Counted from the first letter of the stretch, positions 9,848 to 21,601 are shown. The stretch is DNA of 64,000 nt from Enterococcus faecium (GCF_029023785.1 NZ_CP118955.1:556501-620500); one strand, 5' to 3'. The notes: a model not told the origin generated them from the sequence alone. Numbers and translations are program-made.

Positions 9848-10876
9848 ATGAATCGAATATGGAATAAAAGTCATCGAAACAACTGCTCTTTACTTATGAT
9901 CCTTCTCCTTGGATTCATCCTTTGGCAGACACCTGTCCATGCCTCCGAATTCAATTTTGCGGTAGATTTTGAATTACCGGCTAATCAGATTGATAAGAAC
10001 AAAACATATATAAATGTAAGAATGGAGCCTGGGAAAACACAGGAAATCCCCTACACGGTCTTTAACCGAACAGATAAATCAGTAACAATTGAGACATTGA
10101 TCCACTCCGCTACGACGAATTCAAACGGTGTGATCGAATATGGAGAATCAAAAAGTAAATTAGATGAAACATTAAGTTATGATATGAAAAACTTAGCAAA
10201 AACAGTGGGAGAAATAACTGTTCCTCCTCAAAGTGCGGTCACTGAGACACTTTCACTGAAAGCGCCAGAAAAAGAGCTGGCTGGTGTGGTCGCAGGAGGG
10301 ATCACGTTTCAAGAAAAAAAAGAGAACGTTTCTAACAAAAGTACAGTTGGTGTCGTCAATCAGTTTTCTCAAGTGAAAGCAATCTTGATTCGAAATAGCG
10401 AAAAAGAGTCTTCCCCAGATTTGAAATTAAAAAAAGCTTATGCGGATCAAAGCGATGGAAGAAATGTGATTAAGGCGAATCTTCAAAATCCAAATGCTTC
10501 TTATATGTTCGGCTTGACTACATCGGTTGAAATCTACAAAAAAGAAACAAAAGAGCCTTACCTTTCAATAAAAAAAGAAAAAATAGATGTAGCACCCAAT
10601 ACAAATTTTGATTTACTTGTCCCATTAGAAGGAAAAAAATTAGCTCCGGGACATTATCAAGCGGTTGTGAAGGGTGCTTGGAAAGAAAAACGCTGGAATC
10701 TCCATACCGATTTTGAAATAACTGATGATGCAGCGGACCAATTGAATGAAAAGGATATTGATTTAAAAAATCAGCCAGAAACATTTGACTGGCGATGGCT
10801 GATACTTGTTGGAGTCATTCTTATTGGCTTATTTGCTGGATTATTTATTTTAAAAGAAAGAAGGAAAAAGAAATGA
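9848..10876 (+). CDS. DUF916/DUF3324 WxL-interacting membrane protein
   Basis: A 342-residue protein with a signal peptide (FILWQTPVHA), an extracellular DUF916 domain (about 35-160; contains KTYINVRMEPGKTQEIPYTV), a DUF3324 domain (about 170-300) and a C-terminal membrane helix (about 313-335) followed by KERRKKK. Family members anchor WxL proteins at the cell surface. AAGGAGGATGATTG precedes ATG 9848; the TTG just before it is less likely. The stop overlaps the start of the next WxL gene (ATGA), indicating tight coupling. Confidence 0.9.
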   Translation: MNRIWNKSHRNNCSLLMILLLGFILWQTPVHASEFNFAVDFELPANQIDKNKTYINVRMEPGKTQEIPYTVFNRTDKSVTIETLIHSATTNSNGVIEYGESKSKLDETLSYDMKNLAKTVGEITVPPQSAVTETLSLKAPEKELAGVVAGGITFQEKKENVSNKSTVGVVNQFSQVKAILIRNSEKESSPDLKLKKAYADQSDGRNVIKANLQNPNASYMFGLTTSVEIYKKETKEPYLSIKKEKIDVAPNTNFDLLVPLEGKKLAPGHYQAVVKGAWKEKRWNLHTDFEITDDAADQLNEKDIDLKNQPETFDWRWLILVGVILIGLFAGLFILKERRKKK

Positions 10877-11631
10877 AAAAAACAATTGCATTAAGTACCG
10901 TTCTAGCTGGAAGTCTATTATTATGTACACAAAGTGTTTTTGCTGAGAATAAGAGCTCAGCCACTACAGAAGGAACGATTTCTGTGACCAAACCAGATGC
11001 TGCAAATCCTGAAGACGTTGTTCCAGTTCCTCCTGTTGATCCAAATGATCCCGATACGCCGTTTACACCTGACGAACCAAATAAGGGAACATCCGGATTA
11101 CTGACGATTGACCAAGCTCCAGATCTTGATTTTGGAACAATCAAGTTAGGTACAGCAAAAACAGTATATGCTGCATTACAAAGCGGAACGGACAGTACTG
11201 GAGCACAAACACAAGTACAGAATTTCGTACAAGTAACGGATAAAAGCGGAAATTATGCCGGTTGGAAATTATCAGTCAAACGAACAGAATTTATTGGTAC
11301 AACATCTGATACGAATAAACTAACTGGTTCAAAGGTGAAATTCAAAAACGCCGTGATTCGAAATAGCGCAACTAATAGCAGTGGAATGCCATCTACCGTT
11401 TCTGGAACTGGCGCTGAAGGAATCGAAATCCCAGCAGATCAGGCAGTAGATCTAGTAACTGCAGGAGCAAATGAAGGGATTGGCACATGGATTTATTCAT
11501 TAGGAGAGAATGTGGAACAAGGGAGACAATCAGTGGAATTATTTGTTCCTGTATCCAATTATGCTGTAGACAACTACGTTTCAACATTCACATGGTCGTT
11601 AACAGATGCTCCTACAGAAGAGGAAGCGTAA
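10873..11631 (+). CDS. WxL-domain cell-wall-binding protein
   Basis: A 252-residue secreted protein. Its signal peptide (MKKTIALSTVLAGSLLL...VFA) is followed by a Pro/Asp-rich linker (about 45-80) and a WxL domain filling the rest. The two hallmark motifs are GWKLSV (about 138) and TWSLTDAP near the C-terminus. The start is fixed by the ATGA overlap with the DUF916 gene and the AAGGAAAAAG just upstream. It is the small WxL partner of the large WxL protein and the membrane DUF916 protein encoded just before it. Confidence 0.92.
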   Translation: MKKTIALSTVLAGSLLLCTQSVFAENKSSATTEGTISVTKPDAANPEDVVPVPPVDPNDPDTPFTPDEPNKGTSGLLTIDQAPDLDFGTIKLGTAKTVYAALQSGTDSTGAQTQVQNFVQVTDKSGNYAGWKLSVKRTEFIGTTSDTNKLTGSKVKFKNAVIRNSATNSSGMPSTVSGTGAEGIEIPADQAVDLVTAGANEGIGTWIYSLGENVEQGRQSVELFVPVSNYAVDNYVSTFTWSLTDAPTEEEA

Positions 11632-11645
11632 AATCATATCAACGA

Positions 11646-11685
11646 TTTCAGGGAGTGGAGCCGATTCAAGGCCCACTCCCTGAAA
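11646..11685. terminator. Strong stem-loop between convergent operons
   Basis: A perfect 13-bp inverted repeat, TTTCAGGGAGTGG with CCACTCCCTGAAA, sits between the WxL operon and the convergent LytTR gene. No T-run follows on either strand, so it may act more as an mRNA 3' end barrier than a classical terminator. Confidence 0.6.
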
Positions 11686-11716
11686 TCTGCTATGCTTACG
11701 TCTCAGCTCTTATTCA

Positions 11717-12457
11717 TCAACTCGAAGCAGTTTTTTGGAAGTCATGGAAACGTTCCTTTGTCTTTTCAAAGATCTTTCGACCAACGAGTAAGGAGTCACC
11801 GTTGAAAAATTCTAACACATAATGAGCAGAATCAATTTTCTGCAATTGCGATAAGTTGATACAGTAAGATTTTAAAAGTAAAAAGTAAGCATACTTTTCT
11901 AACTCTGTCTTCAATTGTTTTAAAGAAGTATTCACTAATTTATCTTCTGTAGTTGTTTTGACCATAACTTGGTTTTTCAAACCTTTGATACTTTCAATAT
12001 ATAAAATTTCCCGAGGATACAGGACGAGACTTCCACCTTTTTGATCAATAAAGATTTTATCGACATTTACGATCTGCTGTTCTTTCCAATTGATCTGTTC
12101 TAGCACTTGACGAATTTGTTCAGATAAATTCCTGTCTTTTCTGATATATCCAATCGGAAGGATTTTCCGATTGATGATCTCTACTGCAAAATTCGTATAA
12201 GCGGTGAAAAAAACAATATTACTATGTGCATTTTTTTTACGTATTTGTTCGGCGACATCAATACCTGTGAGTGATTGCTTCAAGTCGATATCGATAAAGA
12301 AAACATCGTGATTATCAATAGTGCCCAACTGGATCAACTGATTGATTTGAGAGATAGAAGTGAGCTGCACGATATTCTCGATATGATGATTGACCAATTC
12401 TCTGATGATCCATTCGCTGTGAAACTGGTTATCTTCTATGATAAAATACTTTTTCAT
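11717..12457 (-). CDS. LytTR-family response regulator (AgrA/ComE type)
   Basis: A 246-residue response regulator. The receiver domain (about 1-125) shows acidic residues IEDN near the start, the likely phospho-Asp in VFFIDID and the conserved Thr/Lys positions in FFTAYTNF and YIRKD. The LytTR DNA-binding domain is at about 140-240. I start at ATG 12457, 7 bases after AGGAG; the upstream codons overlap the promoter gap to the kinase. It is divergent from its partner kinase, with only 60 bp between the starts, and convergent with the WxL operon, an obvious candidate target. Confidence 0.88.
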   Translation of the reverse strand: MKKYFIIEDNQFHSEWIIRELVNHHIENIVQLTSISQINQLIQLGTIDNHDVFFIDIDLKQSLTGIDVAEQIRKKNAHSNIVFFTAYTNFAVEIINRKILPIGYIRKDRNLSEQIRQVLEQINWKEQQIVNVDKIFIDQKGGSLVLYPREILYIESIKGLKNQVMVKTTTEDKLVNTSLKQLKTELEKYAYFLLLKSYCINLSQLQKIDSAHYVLEFFNGDSLLVGRKIFEKTKERFHDFQKTASS

Positions 12458-12517
12458 ATGCAGGCTCCTATTAAAAAAATATGTGTACATTTTGAAACAA
12501 AACAATGGAGGAATAAG

Positions 12518-13771
12518 ATGGTCGCAACAGTGACACTTTATTTGACCTTTACTTTGATTTTAGATTTAGGTATCTATTTATTCTTTTCGAAACAACTGCT
12601 AGTAAAAAACAGCTTTGGTTGTATAGCTTTGATGGTGGTGACACTTTTACTTCCTATCCCTAAAGTGAGCTTTCCTTACCTAGTTGGCTTATTATTGATG
12701 TTTCTTTTTTATTTTACTACGAAAAACCTGTTTATCAGCTGTTTGATCAGTAATCTTTTTTTTGCTATCACTGGACTCAGCTTTTTTCTGGTTTTTGATC
12801 TGATGGATTATTTAGGAAAGAGACATCTTGGAACAGCAAGTTTTTTTGCACTACTTATCGCATTTATTTTCTATCTATTAGTAAAAAGTATAGACAAACA
12901 GACGAGATTTCTCAACTTGCTTTTTACTTATCCAACTGAACACTATTTTGGAGGTATTTGTATTTTATTAAGCTGGGGCGTGATTTACTTGGTATTGGGA
13001 AGTGTTCACTTCCGCTCATCTAATTATCTGCTTCTATCTCTTTTGTCGATAGTCATCAGTTTTTTTTCTTTGTTTTTTTCCATTATGTTGATCAGTTTCC
13101 AAGTAAAAGAAAGACAACATCAGGAATCGCTTCAACTGTATCAAATAAATGAAGAATATTACCATCATCTAGAGGAATTCAAACATGATTATAAAAGTCT
13201 ACTGTTTTCATTAAAAATTACTCTTCAGGAAAATAAAAAAGAAACGTTGGAATTTTTAGAAATATTAGAAGATCATTCTGCAGCTATTTTTGAAAAACCG
13301 CAAATACAACAGCTAACAAATATTGTATCCCCAGCTGTCAGGGGTGTCTTTTTAAAATTTCTAGAAAAAGCAGAATCGGAGAAAATCCCGATCCAAGTAG
13401 TTATTCCTGTCGAAGTGAAAACAATCCCGATTGATCTGGTTGTTTTTATTCGCTGTTTATCTATTTTTATTTCTAACGCATTCGATCATCGTGTAGCCGA
13501 TCAGAGTCCGATTACGATCAATCTGCTGGAAGAAAAAGAGGGATCACGTTTTAGTATAGCGAACAAGGCAAATCCAACGAATTTGACGCTATCGGAGATG
13601 GTCAAAAGAGGAAAAACCTCTAAAAAAAATGGCGGGTTAGGTCTATACAGTGCGAAAAAAATGTTGGATGTTTACGAAAATGCAGAACTAAAAATCGAAT
13701 TTTCAAAACAGAATCACTATTTTTTTGTAGAAATGTATCTGGCATCTAGAAAGAGCAAATCAGCCTACTGA
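12518..13771 (+). CDS. GHKL sensor histidine kinase (AgrC/ComD type)
   Basis: A 417-residue kinase. About six membrane segments fill the first 200 residues. A coiled-coil-like dimerisation region follows with the probable phospho-acceptor His in EEFKHDYKSLL (about 223), then a GHKL ATPase domain (about 310-415) with an N-box (FISNAFDHR) and a G-box (KKNGGLGLYSAKKML). ATG 12518 is preceded by GGAGGAATAAG; the longer frame would run backwards through the regulator gene. This kinase class usually senses secreted peptides. No peptide precursor or export gene is visible here, so the signal is unknown. Confidence 0.88.
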   Translation: MVATVTLYLTFTLILDLGIYLFFSKQLLVKNSFGCIALMVVTLLLPIPKVSFPYLVGLLLMFLFYFTTKNLFISCLISNLFFAITGLSFFLVFDLMDYLGKRHLGTASFFALLIAFIFYLLVKSIDKQTRFLNLLFTYPTEHYFGGICILLSWGVIYLVLGSVHFRSSNYLLLSLLSIVISFFSLFFSIMLISFQVKERQHQESLQLYQINEEYYHHLEEFKHDYKSLLFSLKITLQENKKETLEFLEILEDHSAAIFEKPQIQQLTNIVSPAVRGVFLKFLEKAESEKIPIQVVIPVEVKTIPIDLVVFIRCLSIFISNAFDHRVADQSPITINLLEEKEGSRFSIANKANPTNLTLSEMVKRGKTSKKNGGLGLYSAKKMLDVYENAELKIEFSKQNHYFFVEMYLASRKSKSAY

Positions 13772-13836
13772 CTTACTGTCAAAGGATAAGTTTGAGGAAA
13801 GTCTACACGGAGATAGAGACAACAACACAGCATATT

Positions 13837-13885
13837 CAAAAGAAACAGAAGCGTGATGACCGTTGTCACCCTTCTGTTTCTTTTG
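13837..13885 (+). terminator. Intrinsic terminator after the sensor kinase
   Basis: Inverted repeat CAAAAGAAACAGAAG (13837-13851) with CTTCTGTTTCTTTTG (13871-13885); the 3' arm itself supplies a T-rich end. Confidence 0.7.
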
Positions 13886-13918
13886 CTATGTAGTTAAACA
13901 AAGTAGTTGACACTTCCG

Positions 13919-13962
13919 CTACTTAGTATTAGTACGAAAGTATACTTCATGATACTAAGTAG
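13919..13962. promoter_or_regulatory. Operator-like inverted repeat before the hxlR relic
   Basis: A perfect 11-bp inverted repeat, CTACTTAGTAT and ATACTAAGTAG, surrounds AGTATACTT. TTGACA lies at about 13908. Spacing and position fit the operator of an HxlR-type regulator; the regulator gene beside it is broken. Confidence 0.45.
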
Positions 13963-13969
13963 ATAAGAA

Positions 13970-14320
13970 GTGAAAAGCGGAACCCACGATCGTCAAAATG
14001 CTAACTGCTTTGCTTACACCAGATAAAGGGAAGAGCAATATCGCTTATTTTAGGCGTGGAGAAGCAAGCAAATCCCTACGATCACAAAAAAAATGCTGAC
14101 CCAGCAGTTAAGAGAGTTAGAACAAGATGAAAGTATCCATCGAAAAGCCTATAACCAAGTCCCGCCTAAAGTAGAGTACTCGCTCACCGAAGAAGGAAAA
14201 TCATTAAGAGAGATTCTAGTAGCGTTGTCTGTTTGGGAAGAAGAACGTATCGAAAAACAAAAAGCCTCAAGGGAAGAAGACACGCTACTGCATACACATG
14301 GTGGCTACCTAAATTATTGA
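13970..14320 (+). pseudogene. HxlR-family regulator relic
   Basis: The frame from 14093 encodes the C-terminal half of an HxlR winged-helix regulator ([12 protein letters not shown]..., [11 protein letters not shown]). Upstream codons that resemble the missing N-terminal half are scattered over other frames: KRNPRSSKC then a stop near 13975-14002, and [19 protein letters not shown] read from about 14035. There is no ribosome binding site for the surviving half. The gene therefore appears shortened and frameshifted. Confidence 0.65.
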
Positions 14321-14442
14321 TTTTCTATGACATTTATTTTAAATAAAAGAAAACAGGAGTTTTTTTAAAAGCATCATCTATTTTTTATGTAAAAAAATGG
14401 TATGATTAATCAAGTAAGAAGTGATTGGAAGAAGGCAAGCAA

Positions 14443-14769
14443 ATGAATAGTATGGAAAAAGTCAACCAGTTTAGAGATGAACGTAATTGGCGACAATTTC
14501 ATAACGAAAAAGATTTGGCTATCTCTATTTCTTTGGAAGCATCTGAATTGTTAGAACTTTTTCAATGGAAAACGCCGGAAGAAGTAAAAGAAACACAATT
14601 AGAACGAATCAAAGAAGAACTGGCAGATGTATTGATCTATTCATACATGATGGCAGACAACCTTCACCTGGATCTAGATGAGATCATTGAAGAAAAATTG
14701 ATCAAAAATAATTTGAAATATCCTGTAGAAAAAAGCGCAGGTGTACGAAAAAAATACACAGAGTTGTAG
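14443..14769 (+). CDS. MazG-like nucleotide pyrophosphohydrolase
   Basis: A 108-residue all-alpha NTP pyrophosphohydrolase of the MazG/RS21-C6 (dCTPase-like) superfamily. It shows the EASELLELFQW helix (about 31-41) and EELADVLIYSY (about 58-68), which carry the metal-binding E..E and E..D residues. Such enzymes hydrolyse non-canonical or excess (d)NTPs to monophosphates and pyrophosphate. ATG 14443 (GAAGGCAAGC upstream) is preferred to the longer in-frame start at 14425. The sortase gene follows after about 70 bp. Confidence 0.82.
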   Translation: MNSMEKVNQFRDERNWRQFHNEKDLAISISLEASELLELFQWKTPEEVKETQLERIKEELADVLIYSYMMADNLHLDLDEIIEEKLIKNNLKYPVEKSAGVRKKYTEL

Positions 14770-14836
14770 AAATGTGTCATTCGGCTGTTGGAAAGAGCAA
14801 AAGAAAAACAGTAAAATGAGTCTGGAGGGAGAGAAA

Positions 14837-15550
14837 ATGAAAAAAAAAGGAAAAGCAAAAAGATGGCTAGTCAATATCCTCTTGTTCCTCTTGTTATTAG
14901 TAGGACTAGCTTTGATTTTCAATGAACAGATCAAGGATTATCTTGTCAGAGAGACAGGAGATAAATATGCTATAGCGAATGTAACAAAAGAAGATCTGAA
15001 AAAGAATAACGATAAAGATGTCAGTTTTGACTTTGATGCGGTAGAACCAATGACGACAGAAGGGGTCATGAGGTCGCAAATGAGAGGAACAGATCTACCA
15101 GTGATTGCTAGTATCGCAGTCCCTTCAGTTTCAATCAATTTACCGGTTTTCAAAGGCTTGGATAATACGTCACTACTTTACGGAGCAGGAACATTATCTC
15201 CAGATCAAGAAATGGGAAAAGGAAATTATGCCTTAGCAAGCCATCGTGCAACGAACCCTGAATTGCTGTTTACACCGCTAGAAAATTTAGAGATGGGTGC
15301 CAAGATCTATTTGACAGATTTAGAAAATGTGTATACATACAAAACATTTTTTAAAGAAAAAGTTGCTCCTACAGATACCCAATTACTGAATGAAGTCGAG
15401 GGAAAAGAAATTGTCACACTAATTACTTGTGGCGACATGGACGCCGTCACGCGACTAGTTGTACAAGGAGAACTGGAAAGTGTTACATCGATAAAAGATG
15501 CGACAGATGATATGAGATCTGCTTTCAATCTAGAGACAAAAACATTTTAG
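14837..15550 (+). CDS. srtA: Class A sortase
   Basis: A 237-residue transpeptidase. After an N-terminal basic stretch and membrane anchor (about 12-30) comes the sortase beta-barrel with the catalytic His in LASHRA (about 134), Cys in LITCGD (about 197) and Arg in VTRLVV (about 206). Class A sortases cleave LPXTG-type signals and join proteins to peptidoglycan. Start chosen at ATG 14837 after CTGGAGGGAGAG. Neither WxL protein nearby carries an LPXTG signal, so its substrates are elsewhere. Confidence 0.92.
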   Translation: MKKKGKAKRWLVNILLFLLLLVGLALIFNEQIKDYLVRETGDKYAIANVTKEDLKKNNDKDVSFDFDAVEPMTTEGVMRSQMRGTDLPVIASIAVPSVSINLPVFKGLDNTSLLYGAGTLSPDQEMGKGNYALASHRATNPELLFTPLENLEMGAKIYLTDLENVYTYKTFFKEKVAPTDTQLLNEVEGKEIVTLITCGDMDAVTRLVVQGELESVTSIKDATDDMRSAFNLETKTF

Positions 15551-15554
15551 GATA

Positions 15555-15710
15555 CTGGGACATAAGTCGTTACAGATTAAAAACAGCCAAAGGATATGAA
15601 TCGATAAGGAAAAACCAATTTGCTGAAAAAAAGAGAAACGCAAAGAGGTGCATCTCTGATTTGGTTGTTTTCTAGATAGACTTGTGTTCCAGTTTTTTTA
15701 TTTTTTATAT
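15555..15710 (+). terminator. Long-range terminator after sortase
   Basis: CTGGGACATAAGTC (15555-15568) pairs with GACTTGTGTTCCAG (15679-15692), allowing G-U pairs, and is followed by a T-run. The 110 nt between the arms contains smaller hairpins (AACCAA with TTGGTT). This is larger than a normal terminator and may be a stable 3' RNA. Confidence 0.55.
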
Positions 15711-15718
15711 GAAAAGGC

Positions 15719-15747
15719 TTGCATAAATAAAAATTCGATGGTATGAT
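15719..15747 (+). promoter_or_regulatory. Promoter of the licT-bgl operon
   Basis: TTGCAT (15719-15724) and TATGAT (15742-15747) with 17-bp spacing, just upstream of the antiterminator target. Confidence 0.7.
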
Positions 15748-15764
15748 GATTTTGAATAAGAAAT

Positions 15765-15840
15765 GGATTGTTACTGTACGGCAGGCAAAACCAGAATTCA
15801 GCTAAGAAACAGTAGGCGAATTCTAGGTTTTTTTATTTTT
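15765..15840 (+). promoter_or_regulatory. RAT antiterminator site and overlapping terminator before licT
   Basis: The ribonucleic antiterminator begins GGATTGTTACTGTACGGCAG (15765-15784) and ends in GCAAAACC. Its 3' end overlaps the 5' arm of a terminator (AAAACCAGAATTC with GAATTCTAGGTTTT plus a T-run). This is the classic BglG/LicT switch: RNA-bound antiterminator protein prevents terminator folding. Confidence 0.92.
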
Positions 15841-15859
15841 CTTGAGAGGGCGAAGCAAA

Positions 15860-16711
15860 ATGAAAATTGATAAAATTTTGAATAACAATGTCGTCATTTC
15901 GAAAAATGGATTCGGGGAAGAAGTCGTTTGTATGGGAAAAGGACTAGCTTTTCAAAAAAAGATTGGGGACGAGATTTCGCCAGAAGCGGTCCAAAAAGAA
16001 TTTGTTTTAAGAGATTCTTTTGCTAAAAACCAATTCCAGCAGCTGATGGCTGATATTCCGGCAGAGGAGATCGAATGGGTCAAACAAGTAGTCGAACTGG
16101 CTGAAGATAAACTAAAAGTTGAATTTTCGCCTAATATTTATCTGACATTGACCGATCATCTTCATTATGCGATCACACGAGCAAAAGAAAATATCCAACT
16201 GCCTAATCCATTATTATTTGAAACAAAAAAATTTTATCCGAAAGAATATCAAGCAGCGAAAGAGGCTCTTTTGTTCGTGAAACAAAAGACGGGTGTGGAA
16301 CTTTCTGAGGATGAAGCCGGTTTTATTGCCTTTCATTTTGTGAATAGCCAACAAGGAAACGAAGACATGCAAGTGACGATGACCGCTACCACAATGGTAA
16401 GAGATATACTGAGTATCATCAGTAAATTCTTCGGCATCGTGTTCGATGAAGAATCTTTGAATTATCAGCGTATCATTACTCATCTGCAGTTTTTTGCCCA
16501 GCGTTATCTCAAAGGGGAAGGATCTGACGAGCAAGATGAATTTCTCTACGCATTAGTTCAAGGAAAGTATCCAAAAGCGTTTCATTGTGTCGAACGGATC
16601 AATGAGTATCTTCGACAAACGCAAAAACAGGAAATGGGGATCGCAGAGCAGATTTATTTAACGATTCATATTCAAAGAGTAGTAAGTGAGAAAAAAAGCA
16701 TCCAATCATAA
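15860..16711 (+). CDS. licT: BglG/LicT-family transcription antiterminator
   Basis: A 283-residue protein with an N-terminal RNA-binding CAT domain (MKIDKILNNNVVISKNG..., about 1-55) followed by two PTS regulation domains (about 70-170 and 175-280) with His residues such as LTDHLHYAI and FIAFHFVN. When beta-glucosides are present it binds the RAT elements before itself and bglP. Start at ATG 15860; the frame is open 18 bases further, but GGGCGAAG supports this ATG. Its stop abuts the second RAT site. Confidence 0.92.
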   Translation: MKIDKILNNNVVISKNGFGEEVVCMGKGLAFQKKIGDEISPEAVQKEFVLRDSFAKNQFQQLMADIPAEEIEWVKQVVELAEDKLKVEFSPNIYLTLTDHLHYAITRAKENIQLPNPLLFETKKFYPKEYQAAKEALLFVKQKTGVELSEDEAGFIAFHFVNSQQGNEDMQVTMTATTMVRDILSIISKFFGIVFDEESLNYQRIITHLQFFAQRYLKGEGSDEQDEFLYALVQGKYPKAFHCVERINEYLRQTQKQEMGIAEQIYLTIHIQRVVSEKKSIQS

Positions 16712-16807
16712 GGATTGTTACTGTATGGCAGGCAAAACCTGGATTGAAAAAATAGGTTCACGAATGTTTGTGACTGTTTTTTTCAATCTGGGTTTTTATT
16801 TTTTAAA
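16712..16807 (+). promoter_or_regulatory. Second RAT site and terminator before bglP
   Basis: A near-identical RAT (GGATTGTTACTGTATGGCAG from 16712) overlaps a strong terminator whose arms read AAACCTGGATTGAAAAAA and TTTTTTTCAATCTGGGTTT. LicT can thus control both its own synthesis and the transporter/hydrolase genes. Confidence 0.92.
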
Positions 16808-16831
16808 TAAAAAAGAAAGAAGGAAAAAACA

Positions 16832-20154
<3,323 letters not shown>

Positions 20155-20170
20155 TTAAAGCAGCTGAATG

Positions 20171-20218
20171 AAAAAGAACACACTTCTCACATGTGATTTG
20201 TGTTCTTTTTTTATTTTT
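20171..20218 (+). terminator. Terminator of the bgl operon
   Basis: AAAAAGAACACA pairs with TGTGTTCTTTTT, followed by a long T-run. Confidence 0.88.
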
Positions 20219-20261
20219 TATGTGCTATTCTTTTAGTAATAGTAAAGCAAAGGGTGACGTT

Positions 20262-20963
20262 ATGAAAAGGACACGTGTACTATACTTGGAAGTCGCAGAT
20301 AAAATTAAAGAAGATATTTTCTCAGGAAAATATCCAGTCGGTTCGATGTTGCCGACAGAAAGTGAATTAGAAGAACTGTTTCAAGTCAGCAAAATCACTG
20401 TCCGAAAGGCAATCGAACTGCTGGCATCAGATGAATATGTCGCAAAGAAAAGTGGTCGTGGGACGACGGTTCTAAGCAATCGTCCTTACAATCGATTATC
20501 CAAAGCGGCAAGCTTTACGCAAATCTTGGAGAACTCCCGATATGAAGTCCGGAAAGAAACGCTGGATTTGCAATTGGTCCATATAAAGAAGGAAGATCCT
20601 TTGTTTTCCTTTTTCGGTGAGCAAGCTGTTTGTTTTAAGCGCTTATATTATTTGAACAATCAGCCTTATATTTATTTTGTTCATTATCTTCCACAAGAAA
20701 TGATGCAATTCAGCAGAGAAGAATTTGGCAAAGAATCTTTGTATCGTTTGCTGACGAAAAAAGGATATACTATTGACTCATTTTCTGATGATTTCTCGGC
20801 AGTATTTTTAACAGAAGAAGAACAAGGAATTCTGAAAACAGACGCACAGATCGGCATCAAACGGATACGGAAATCGTCTACGCAAATTGGGGAAATGATT
20901 GAATATTCGGAGGCGGTCTACCATACGGAGCTGCATCCTTACCATATTGATTATGAAACATAA
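20262..20963 (+). CDS. GntR/HutC-family transcriptional regulator
   Basis: A 233-residue regulator with an N-terminal winged helix-turn-helix (about 5-70; SMLPTESELEELFQVSKITVRKA) and a C-terminal UTRA ligand domain (about 90-230). UTRA domains typically sense sugar phosphates. Start at ATG 20262 after AAAGGGTGACG. It lies between the bgl operon and the relics of a sugar PTS and D-lyxose isomerase, and might have controlled the latter; this is inferred from position. Confidence 0.85.
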   Translation: MKRTRVLYLEVADKIKEDIFSGKYPVGSMLPTESELEELFQVSKITVRKAIELLASDEYVAKKSGRGTTVLSNRPYNRLSKAASFTQILENSRYEVRKETLDLQLVHIKKEDPLFSFFGEQAVCFKRLYYLNNQPYIYFVHYLPQEMMQFSREEFGKESLYRLLTKKGYTIDSFSDDFSAVFLTEEEQGILKTDAQIGIKRIRKSSTQIGEMIEYSEAVYHTELHPYHIDYET

Positions 20964-20972
20964 ATAAAAAAA

Positions 20973-21080
20973 GAGGTTGTGAAAAAGCTGCCCTGCATCA
21001 AGTAATAAGAACAGCCAAACAAAAATAGCTTCTCATATTTTTCGTTTGGTTAGGCTTATTACCGCAGATACACGGCTGTT
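20973..21080. repeat. Dispersed hairpin repeat, single copy
   Basis: An imperfect palindrome of about 108 bp. One arm holds CTGCATCAAGTAATAAGAAC and AGCCAAACAAAAATAG, the other CGTTTGGTTAGGCTTATTAC and CGCAG. It matches units at 28,840-28,900 (same orientation) and 43,693-43,828 (reverse orientation). It lies directly before a PTS gene fragment that lacks its 5' end. Confidence 0.8.
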
Positions 21081-21112
21081 TCTGGATTACCATTTATTCT
21101 GGATAAGGGGGT

Positions 21113-21601
21113 GTGGCACGATTTTCAGAAGGAATCTATGAACCAATCACTGTATTGATTTTAGCTTCGATGGTAACCCCATTCGGCTTGACGATCGCTT
21201 ATTTCTTAGGGAAAATCATTCGTAAAAATATACTCAATCGTCAAGAAATCGATACATTGAAGACCGCTTTTCCTATGGGGATCTGTCAGATCACAGAGGG
21301 ATGTTTCCCTATCGTATTGAACGACTTGGCACGCAATGTCATAGCAACGGGAGTCGGTGGGGCAGTAGGTGGCGGATTAAGCATGTTTTGGGGCGCAGAT
21401 AGCCGTATTCCGGCATCGGGAATGTTTGCAGTCGCTACGATGACCAGACCATGGGCATTCATTGGTGCATTGTTAGCTGGTTCTTTTGTCACAGGAATAA
21501 CCATTTTATTATTGAAAAAACCAGTAGATCCGAATGCAGAAATCATCCAAGAAGAAAAAGAGGAAGAAGACATATCTTGGGATGATTTGACAATTAGTTA
21601 G
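21113..21601 (+). pseudogene. 3' fragment of a fructose-type PTS EIIC
   Basis: About 162 codons encoding the C-terminal end of a fructose-family EIIC (SEGIYEPITVLILASMV..., GVGGAVGGGLSMFWGADS) and a short acidic tail. Intact family members have roughly 350 residues in EIIC and usually fused or adjacent EIIB. The first half and any EIIA/EIIB partners are absent, and there is no proper start signal. The hairpin repeat stands immediately upstream, at the point of truncation. Confidence 0.75.

Noticed and set aside
11487..11822. Plus-strand frame across the end of the small WxL gene
   Set aside because: It crosses the strong intergenic stem-loop and enters the LytTR gene backwards; no start signal.
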